Source: Bacillota bacterium
GTDB taxonomy: Bacteria; Bacillota_C; Negativicutes; Sporomusales; Sporomusaceae
Direction: 5' to 3'
Assembly: GCA_023441125.1 (NCBI GenBank)
Contig: JAEZQV010000216.1
Coordinates: forward strand, 1 to 11,983
DNA: 11,983 nucleotides
Below, in pieces: positions 5,144 through 11,983 of the stretch (position 1 is its first letter; each line of letters begins with the position of its first letter). Position numbers and translations under genes: made by a program. A model generated the notes under the pieces. The model saw only the letters and a program-made list of their open reading frames with translations. It made no database searches and was not told the DNA's origin.

Positions 5144-7900
5144 TTACCTATTTTGCGGTAAAACGGCGCGGCGTACGGGACGGCGTCTGAAGATGTGCTT
5201 GCCGGCATTAAGTATCAGGGTCCAGCCGGACACTGTCAGGATAAGTGCCCAGTCGCTTAAGGACAATGGAACCGTGGCAAATATTGAGCTTAAAAACGGT
5301 ATATACATAACCGCAAGCTGCATCAGTGTCGAGAAAGCAACCGCTGCCAGCAGGTATTTGTTGGTGGTAAACTTAAGTTCAAAGATCGTGGTTGTTTCTG
5401 AGCGGCAGTCAAACACATGAAACATCTGGCAGTATACCAGCGTGGCAAAGGCGGCCGTCCGGGCCCGCGCCAAGTCATCCTGCAAATAGTATACCACACT
5501 GAAGACAAAAAGTGTGCTAAGGCCAATCTGGATGCCACGGCCGATAATTTTGCGGATTAAACCGCGCGAGAACACGCTTTCGGCCGGATGGCGCGGTGGG
5601 CGGCACATAATGTTAGGATCATTGGGATCTATACCGAGGGCCATGGCCGGCAAGCCGTCGGTGACCAGGTTAACCCACAGGATCTGCACCGGCATCAGCG
5701 GGATGGGCAGACCCAGCAGGGCGGCCAAAAACATGGTAAGAACCTCGCCAATATTACAGGATAACAGGTAGCGGATAAACTTTCTGATGTTTTCGTAAAT
5801 GCCCCGCCCTTCTTCAACGGCAGCCACAATGGTAGCAAAATTGTCGTCCGCCAGTACCATGGCCGAGGCTTCTTTGGTGACATCGGTGCCGGTCAGGCCC
5901 ATCGCTACCCCGATGTCGGCTTCTTTAATGGCCGGAGCGTCATTGACACCATCCCCGGTCATAGCGACAATATGCCCCTGGCGTTTAAGCGCCCGGACAA
6001 TCCTGAGTTTGTGCGCCGGGGAAACCCGGGCATACACGGTGACACTGTTAACAATCGAGTCCAACTGACTTTCGCTCATAGCGTCCAGGTCTTTGCCGGT
6101 AAGGGCCTTATGGAGACCGTCCTTGAAAATATTGAGTTCCTGGGCAATGGCAATGGCCGTATTTTTGTGATCGCCGGTAATCATCACCGTTTTGATGCCG
6201 GCTTCGCGGCAGTGGACAATGGAAGCCTTGACCTCTTCCCGCGGCGGATCAATCATCCCGATCAGACCGGCAAAGACCAGTTCCTTTTCTGCCGCTTCAT
6301 CCAGGTTGTCGGCCTGGACCGGCGTCAGGCGGCGGTAGGCAACGGCCAGCACCCGGAGTGCCTGGGAGGCCATCTGTTCATTCTGGCCGTTTATCCTGCT
6401 AATATGATCGGCCGTAAGCGTGGTCGGCCCTGCTGCCGTGTGGTAGTAGCGGCATAATTCTAAAATGGTGTCAGGCGCTCCCTTACAATAAAGAATGTTG
6501 TTATTGTTGCCGTCACGATATACGACTGACATCCGGCGGCGTTCCGACTCAAAGGGATTCTCCGCTACCCGTTTCAGTTTCTTTTCCAGTTCAGCCTGCC
6601 AGATATCCGCCTTGGCCGCCGCAACAATGATAGCGCCTTCGGTAGGGTCGCCGTCAACGGACCAGTTCGTTTCTGTCTTGGCGCGCCAGATACCGGTGAT
6701 GGTGATGTTATTTTGCTTTAAAACACTGTTATTGCATAACACCCCAATGGCCAGGCACTGCTCGAGGGCTTTATCCTTAGCTAAATCTACCGGTTGCTGG
6801 TTAAGCAAAATACCGCCTTTAATATCATAACCGGTTCCGGTAACTTCATAATGATTATTTTCCACGAATATTTGCCGGACGGTCATGGCATTTTGCGTCA
6901 GCGTACCGGTCTTATCCGAGCAGATTACCGTGGTGCAGCCCAGCGTTTCCACGGCCGGCAATTTCCGGATAATGGCCCGCTGTTTTATCATGCGTTGTAC
7001 GCCGAGCGCCAGGGCGACCGTTACAATAGCCGGCAATCCTTCCGGAATAGCGGCCACGGCCAGACTGATGCCGGCCATGCACATTAAGAACAGGGATTCA
7101 CCCTTGACTACGCCGGTGATGACGACAATCAGACAGATGGCCAGACAACCCCAGACCAGCCATTTGCCAAGGTGTTCCAGGCGTCTTTCCAGGGGTGTGG
7201 CCTCTTCCGCCGCCATTTGAATCATCCCGGCAATCTTCCCCACTTCCGTCGCCATCCCGGCGGCGCAAACCACCGCCCGGCCACGGCCGCGGACAATGCT
7301 GGTACCGGCGTATACCATATTTTTCCGGTCGCCCAGCGGCACATCCTCGCTGTATTTCCGGTCAGCCACTTTGCGGACAGGCAGTGACTCGCCCGTCAAT
7401 GCCGCTTCCTCGACCTCCATATTATGTACATCGACAAGCCGCCCGTCGGCGGCCAGTTTGTCGCCGGCCTCCAGCAGCATAATATCGCCGGGCACAAGTT
7501 CCCTGGCCGGGACTTGCTGCACTATCGCGTTCCTTATCACCCGGGCAGTCGGCGAAGATAATTTTTTGAGGGCTGACAGGGATTGCTCGGCCCTGTATTC
7601 CTGGATAAATCCCAGGATTGCATTCATCAGGACAATGGTCAGGATCGTTATCGCGTCTGCATATTCACCCAATACGGCCGAGATTAAGGTCGCGCCTAAA
7701 AGCACCAGGACCATAAAATCCTGAAACTGGGCCAAAAACCGCCGCCACCAGGATACTTTTTCCTTTTCAGCCAACTCATTAAAGCCGAATTTATTCAACC
7801 TGGCTTTGACCTCAGCCGTTGACAAGCCGTCAATAAAATTTGTCTGCCAAAATTGAATTACTTCTTCCGGCGTACGCGCATACCAATTTTCCCTGTCCAT
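5144..7900 (-). CDS. P-IIA type Ca2+-transporting ATPase (YloB/SERCA-like)
   Basis: This 918-residue membrane pump resembles SERCA-type Ca2+ ATPases and B. subtilis YloB. Visible landmarks: TGES at 169-172 (actuator domain), PEGLP at 286-290 in M4 with the Ca2+-liganding Glu, CSDKTGTLT with phosphorylated Asp329, KGAP at 473-476 (nucleotide binding), TGD at 575-577, and TGDGVNDAP at 648-656. Ion-site residues include Asn716 and Glu719 in M5 (CNIGE) and Asn744, Thr747 and Asp748 in M6 ([11 protein letters not shown]). The M8 position that is Glu in SERCA appears to be Gln825 ([10 protein letters not shown]). Membrane helices lie at about 60-105, 248-300 and 712-905. ATG at 7900 has GAGGTGG just upstream. 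It likely exports Ca2+ from the cytoplasm; specificity is inferred from homology. dapF follows 23 bases downstream. I saw no clear promoter in the divergent gap. Confidence 0.93.
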   Translation of the reverse strand: MDRENWYARTPEEVIQFWQTNFIDGLSTAEVKARLNKFGFNELAEKEKVSWWRRFLAQFQDFMVLVLLGATLISAVLGEYADAITILTIVLMNAILGFIQEYRAEQSLSALKKLSSPTARVIRNAIVQQVPARELVPGDIMLLEAGDKLAADGRLVDVHNMEVEEAALTGESLPVRKVADRKYSEDVPLGDRKNMVYAGTSIVRGRGRAVVCAAGMATEVGKIAGMIQMAAEEATPLERRLEHLGKWLVWGCLAICLIVVITGVVKGESLFLMCMAGISLAVAAIPEGLPAIVTVALALGVQRMIKQRAIIRKLPAVETLGCTTVICSDKTGTLTQNAMTVRQIFVENNHYEVTGTGYDIKGGILLNQQPVDLAKDKALEQCLAIGVLCNNSVLKQNNITITGIWRAKTETNWSVDGDPTEGAIIVAAAKADIWQAELEKKLKRVAENPFESERRRMSVVYRDGNNNNILYCKGAPDTILELCRYYHTAAGPTTLTADHISRINGQNEQMASQALRVLAVAYRRLTPVQADNLDEAAEKELVFAGLIGMIDPPREEVKASIVHCREAGIKTVMITGDHKNTAIAIAQELNIFKDGLHKALTGKDLDAMSESQLDSIVNSVTVYARVSPAHKLRIVRALKRQGHIVAMTGDGVNDAPAIKEADIGVAMGLTGTDVTKEASAMVLADDNFATIVAAVEEGRGIYENIRKFIRYLLSCNIGEVLTMFLAALLGLPIPLMPVQILWVNLVTDGLPAMALGIDPNDPNIMCRPPRHPAESVFSRGLIRKIIGRGIQIGLSTLFVFSVVYYLQDDLARARTAAFATLVYCQMFHVFDCRSETTTIFELKFTTNKYLLAAVAFSTLMQLAVMYIPFLSSIFATVPLSLSDWALILTVSGWTLILNAGKHIFRRRPVRRAVLPQNR

Positions 7901-8047
7901 GCAGCCACCTCGCTAACATGCGTTTTTAAATTTGCCTACTAACCATGTTATTCCGGCCGCTGCTGAATTAGACCGGGTTTGACCGTTAATTGCCGGGAGT
8001 GTTATACTATTGGCACATCTTGGTACTTAACCTGACGGAGGTACATA
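7901..8047. other. Divergent intergenic region between the Ca2+ ATPase gene and rqcH
   Basis: This gap holds the rqcH promoter and SD on the plus strand and the ATPase SD on the minus strand. A 7-bp inverted repeat, TAACATG (7914-7920) and CATGTTA (7944-7950), lies on the ATPase side. I found no convincing -35/-10 pair for the ATPase direction. Confidence 0.6.
7979..8008 (+). promoter_or_regulatory. Sigma-A type promoter for rqcH
   Basis: TTGACC (7979-7984) and TATACT (8003-8008) are separated by 18 bases, and TGT directly before the -10 makes an extended -10 element. The predicted start at about 8014-8016 gives a leader of roughly 33 bases with the GGAGG SD about 7 bases before the ATG at 8048. 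Confidence 0.65.
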
Positions 8048-9781
8048 ATGAATATTGACGGATTATCCCTTGCCCCCCTGGTGAGTGAGCTTAATGCCGC
8101 CCTAACCGGCGGGCGGATTGATAAAATATTTCAGCCCGATGCCTACTCGCTTTTGCTTTGGATTCGCCAGCCGGGAGAAAATCTGCGGCTCTATATTTCG
8201 GCCAATCCGGAGCGTCCTAAATTGCTGCTGTCTGACGACGTGCCGGAAAATCCGGCGGTGGCGCCCAGTTTCTGCATGCTGCTGAGAAAACATCTGGAGG
8301 ATGGGCGGATCGGCAGCATCGAGCAGCATAGTCTCGACCGGATTGTAAATATCAATATTGACGTGCGCGGGGACCGCGGCGTTATTGTTACCAAGCGGCT
8401 GATCGTCGAAATTATGGGCAAACACAGCAACATTATCCTGACGCAGGCTAATGTCATTACCGATGCCATCAGGCGGGTTGGTTTTCAGTTAAGCCGCCAC
8501 CGGCAGGTGCTGCCGGGCAAAGAATATGTCTATCCTCCCGGGCAGGACCGGAGCAACATTCTGGCTGCCGAGCCGGCCGCGTTTACCCGGCAAATCGCTG
8601 CCCTGCCGGACCTGACTTTGCAGAAGGCGATCATTGCCGCCGGGATTGGTCTTGGACCGCTTACGGCCAAAGAAATCGCCTGGCGGGCCGGTTTTGCCCC
8701 GGATATTGCGGTCAAGGACCTTGACACCGCCGATTTGCAGGCGTTAACAGAGGCGGTGGCAAGCCTTGCCCAACCACTTGCCGGCAATCAGACCGAGCCT
8801 ACCGTTGTGGTCGCGAACGAACGGCCGGTAGCCCTGGCTGCTTTTAAACCCGGCCATCTGGCCGGGCACGTTTTCCAGCATTTTGCCACCATGAGCGCCG
8901 CTGTCGCCTTTTTTGACAGTTTTAAAGGCCGCCTGCCGCTCCCCGAAAAAGATGTGCTGGCCAAACTGGTAGCGGCGGAAGTAAACAAACTGACGCGCAA
9001 AGAAGCCATATTGCAGGCAGAATTCAGCCAGGCGGAAAATGCCGACTTACTGCGTAAATACGGCGATATTTTAATGGCAAACCTCTATAATCTGGCACCA
9101 GGCAGTGCGGAGCAGCTGGTACCGGACATTTTTAGTGAGCGACCGGAGGAACAGATCGTTGTTCACCTTGACCCGGCGCTGTCGCCGCTCGAAAATGCGC
9201 AGCAGTACTATGCCAAATACAATAAGGCCAAACGCGCCGCAGAGCATTTGGCCGGTCAACTGGCTGACTGCCGGCAGGGTATCGCTTATCTGGAAAGTGT
9301 TGCCGTGGCATTGCAGCATGCTGAAAATGGTGCGGATGTAAACGAAATCAAGCAGGAACTGACTATGGGCGGTTATATAAAAACAGCAGGCAAACGCCGC
9401 TTGCCTGCTGTTCAGTCTTCGCCTCTGTCGGGGACGACAACAGAGGGGTTTCAGGTTATCATCGGTAAAAATAACCGGCAAAATGACTGGGTTACTTTCA
9501 AACAGGCCCAGCCGGATGATTTATGGCTCCATGCCAAGGATATGCCGGGATCGCATGTCATTATTCGCCGCGGCACCCGGGAGATTTCCGACCAGGCCAT
9601 CGTGGAAGCCGCCCAGCTGGCGGCCTATTTTAGCAAAGGCCGCCAGTCCGCCAATGTGCCTGTCGATTATGCCAGACGCCGCTATGTTCGTAAACCTGCC
9701 GGCGCAAAGCCCGGGTTTGTTATTTATGATCACCAGAATACCGTCTATGTAACACCGGCTGCGACCCTCCTTGGGTACTAG
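8048..9781 (+). CDS. rqcH: Rqc2 homologue RqcH (NFACT / FbpA family)
   Basis: RqcH binds stalled 50S ribosomal subunits carrying peptidyl-tRNA and adds C-terminal alanine tails that mark the peptide for degradation. Older annotations call the family fibronectin-binding protein FbpA. The 577-residue length is close to B. subtilis YloA. The NFACT-N domain occupies about 1-170 and contains Asp97-Arg98 in HSLDRIV, the pair needed for tRNA-dependent tailing. A helical, coiled-coil-prone region follows, including 303-435. The NFACT-R domain at about 467-577 shows IIGKNNRQNDWVTFKQA and DLWLHAKDMPGSHVIIR. ATG at 8048 has GGAGG upstream. It is transcribed against pyrR and ends one base from the pyrR stop codon. 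Codons 445-455, in the linker before NFACT-R, contain a hairpin that is a good terminator for the opposite strand. Confidence 0.95.
   Translation: MNIDGLSLAPLVSELNAALTGGRIDKIFQPDAYSLLLWIRQPGENLRLYISANPERPKLLLSDDVPENPAVAPSFCMLLRKHLEDGRIGSIEQHSLDRIVNINIDVRGDRGVIVTKRLIVEIMGKHSNIILTQANVITDAIRRVGFQLSRHRQVLPGKEYVYPPGQDRSNILAAEPAAFTRQIAALPDLTLQKAIIAAGIGLGPLTAKEIAWRAGFAPDIAVKDLDTADLQALTEAVASLAQPLAGNQTEPTVVVANERPVALAAFKPGHLAGHVFQHFATMSAAVAFFDSFKGRLPLPEKDVLAKLVAAEVNKLTRKEAILQAEFSQAENADLLRKYGDILMANLYNLAPGSAEQLVPDIFSERPEEQIVVHLDPALSPLENAQQYYAKYNKAKRAAEHLAGQLADCRQGIAYLESVAVALQHAENGADVNEIKQELTMGGYIKTAGKRRLPAVQSSPLSGTTTEGFQVIIGKNNRQNDWVTFKQAQPDDLWLHAKDMPGSHVIIRRGTREISDQAIVEAAQLAAYFSKGRQSANVPVDYARRRYVRKPAGAKPGFVIYDHQNTVYVTPAATLLGY
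9374..9412 (-). terminator. Rho-independent terminator for the lspA-rluD-pyrR transcript, inside rqcH
   Basis: On the minus strand AACAGCAGGCAA (9412-9401), loop GCGGCGT and TTGCCTGCTGTT (9393-9382) form a perfect 12-bp stem followed by TTTATATAA. This is a textbook terminator shape and points in the pyrR direction, about 370 bases past the pyrR stop codon. No terminator could fit in the one-base gap between the two genes. It falls in a poorly conserved linker of RqcH. On the plus strand the hairpin is preceded by A residues and followed by CAGTC, so it should not stop rqcH transcription. Confidence 0.75.
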
Positions 9782-9782
9782 C

Positions 9783-11313
<1,531 letters not shown>

Positions 11314-11317
<4 letters not shown>

Positions 11318-11781
11318 TCGTTTGGTTTATGTTCCTGGGGAAAGGGCAGGAATACAAGGCTGTAAACTACGCAGCCGACACCGGTGACAATAGCAATATC
11401 GGCCACATTAAACACCGGCCAGATGCGAAAATCAAAAAAGTCCACCACATAGCCGGTTTGTACCCGGTCAATGACATTGCCGATGGCCCCGCCGGCCAAC
11501 AGACAAATTCCCAGACGCATGAGCCGGAAGTTTTCATTGACCCGGTACAGGAAGTAACCACTCAGGGCCAGCATAAAGAGTGCAATGGCAATAAAAAACA
11601 TCCGCTGATTTTCCAAAATGCCGAAGGCGGCGCCCGGGTTTAATACATAGGTGATATGAAATACATTGTCAATTACCGGTAGCGACATTCCCGGCAGCAT
11701 ATGAGCCTGAATATACTGCTTGGACCATTGATCAATAATGATTACTGCAATCGGTACAGCTGCTAGTAATAATATCGGCAC
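11314..11781 (-). CDS. lspA: Lipoprotein signal peptidase (signal peptidase II)
   Basis: LspA is an inner-membrane aspartic protease that removes signal peptides from diacylglyceryl-modified prolipoproteins. The 155-residue product has four predicted membrane helices at about 3-17, 61-79, 87-104 and 125-146. It carries both catalytic aspartates, Asp105 in GAIGNVIDRV and Asp128 in FNVADIAIV, as well as the conserved NPGAAFG (48-54) and DQWSK (17-21). The start is GTG at 11781: AGGAG stands about 9 bases upstream, and an ATG at 11785 is in a different frame. The stop codon overlaps the start of the rluD-like gene by four bases (ATGA). Length and topology are normal. Confidence 0.96.
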
Positions 11782-11818
11782 CCATCTTCTCTCCTATCCT
11801 AATTCCAATATATGAACT

Positions 11819-11855
11819 ATGATAACATGATACCGGAATTTTTTCCAAACGTAAA
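11819..11855 (-). promoter_or_regulatory. Promoter-like elements upstream of lspA (two overlapping options)
   Basis: On the minus strand TTGGAA (11848-11843), an 18-base spacer and TATCAT (11824-11819) preceded by TGT make one extended -10 promoter. A second reading is TTTACG (11855-11850), a 17-base spacer and another TATCAT (11832-11827). Either would give a leader of roughly 30-45 bases before the lspA GTG. Each -35 matches consensus at only four of six bases. Confidence 0.45.
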
Positions 11856-11910
11856 GGGGCGTGTCGCAAAACGTTTTTTGAAAAAACGCAAGCGACACGC
11901 CCTTTTTTTT
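11853..11910. terminator. Long two-part hairpin, terminator-like on the plus strand
   Basis: GGGCGTGTCGC (11857-11867) and GCGACACGCCC (11892-11902) form a perfect 11-bp outer stem, extendable through a G-U pair and A-T pairs. Inside it CGTTTTTT (11872-11879) and AAAAAACG (11881-11888) form a second stem. Eight T residues follow on the plus strand (11903-11910), giving a textbook terminator in that direction. On the minus strand only TTT follows the stem. It separates lspA from whatever lies to the right. Confidence 0.7.
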
Positions 11911-11983
11911 GAAGATAGGTAGAAAAAGCCTAGTGAGAGAATGAAAAGAAGAAGCCGTAGGCGATTTATGGACATAAGCAAAC
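11911..11983. other. Right-edge sequence without an assignable gene
   Basis: A plus-strand ATG at 11941 opens a frame of 14 codons to the window end (MKRRSRRRFMDISK), preceded only by GTGAGAGA, a weak SD. It could be the start of a plus-strand gene, but it is too short and too basic to judge. Minus-strand frames are also open and no more convincing. Confidence 0.2.

Noticed and set aside
5972..6457. 161-codon plus-strand frame inside the ATPase gene
   Set aside because: It lies over the conserved P-domain and nucleotide-binding region of the pump, so it is a complement artefact.
7914..7950. Inverted repeat TAACATG / CATGTTA in the divergent gap
   Set aside because: Seven base pairs with a 23-base gap is likely to occur by chance; no promoter pair is associated with it.
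11941..11983. Possible plus-strand gene start MKRRSRRRFMDISK
   Set aside because: Only 14 codons are visible, the SD is weak and the composition is extreme; not callable without more sequence.

Overview
The window looks like a housekeeping segment of a Bacillota (Firmicutes) chromosome of moderate GC content. The evidence is strong GGAGG-type Shine-Dalgarno (SD) sequences, Rho-independent hairpins, a SAM-I (S-box) riboswitch, RemA, PyrR and a bacterial RqcH. The gene order and base composition would suit a spore-forming Negativicutes (Sporomusaceae-like) or a related clostridial lineage, but that placement is inference. I see no phage, insertion sequence, CRISPR array, tRNA or rRNA.

Layout from right to left. 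(1) 11317-11983: an edge region with a large hairpin (about 11853-11910), a promoter-like region, and lspA. (2) lspA, rluD and pyrR are packed on the minus strand (11781 to 9783): lspA and rluD overlap as ATGA, and the pyrR SD lies in the last codons of rluD. (3) rqcH (NFACT family) runs on the plus strand (8048-9781), converges on pyrR with one base between stop codons, and carries a minus-strand terminator inside its reading frame. (4) A divergent 147-bp gap separates rqcH from a minus-strand pair: a P-IIA Ca2+-type ATPase gene and dapF (7900 to 4287), closed by a 14-bp-stem terminator. (5) A single exported protein of unknown function (4162 to 3560) has its own -10-like element and terminator. 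(6) yicC, remA, gmk, rpoZ and coaBC follow on the minus strand (3413 to 108). (7) At the left edge the 5' half of a SAM-I riboswitch on the minus strand leads into a gene outside the window.

Functionally, the yicC-coaBC cluster covers RNA turnover, the matrix/biofilm regulator RemA, GDP synthesis, the RNA polymerase omega subunit and coenzyme A synthesis. The lspA-rluD-pyrR cluster covers lipoprotein maturation, 23S rRNA pseudouridylation and pyrimidine control. RqcH serves ribosome-associated quality control. DapF makes meso-diaminopimelate for lysine and peptidoglycan.

The order resembles Bacillus subtilis lspA-ylyB-pyrR-(pyr and cys operons)-yloA-yloB-yloC-remA-gmk-rpoZ-coaBC, with the pyr and cys genes absent, yloA/rqcH inverted, and dapF plus an unknown gene inserted. 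I found no clearly new multi-gene system. The best leads are the terminator embedded in rqcH, the edge riboswitch, the unknown exported protein, and several dyads in control regions.
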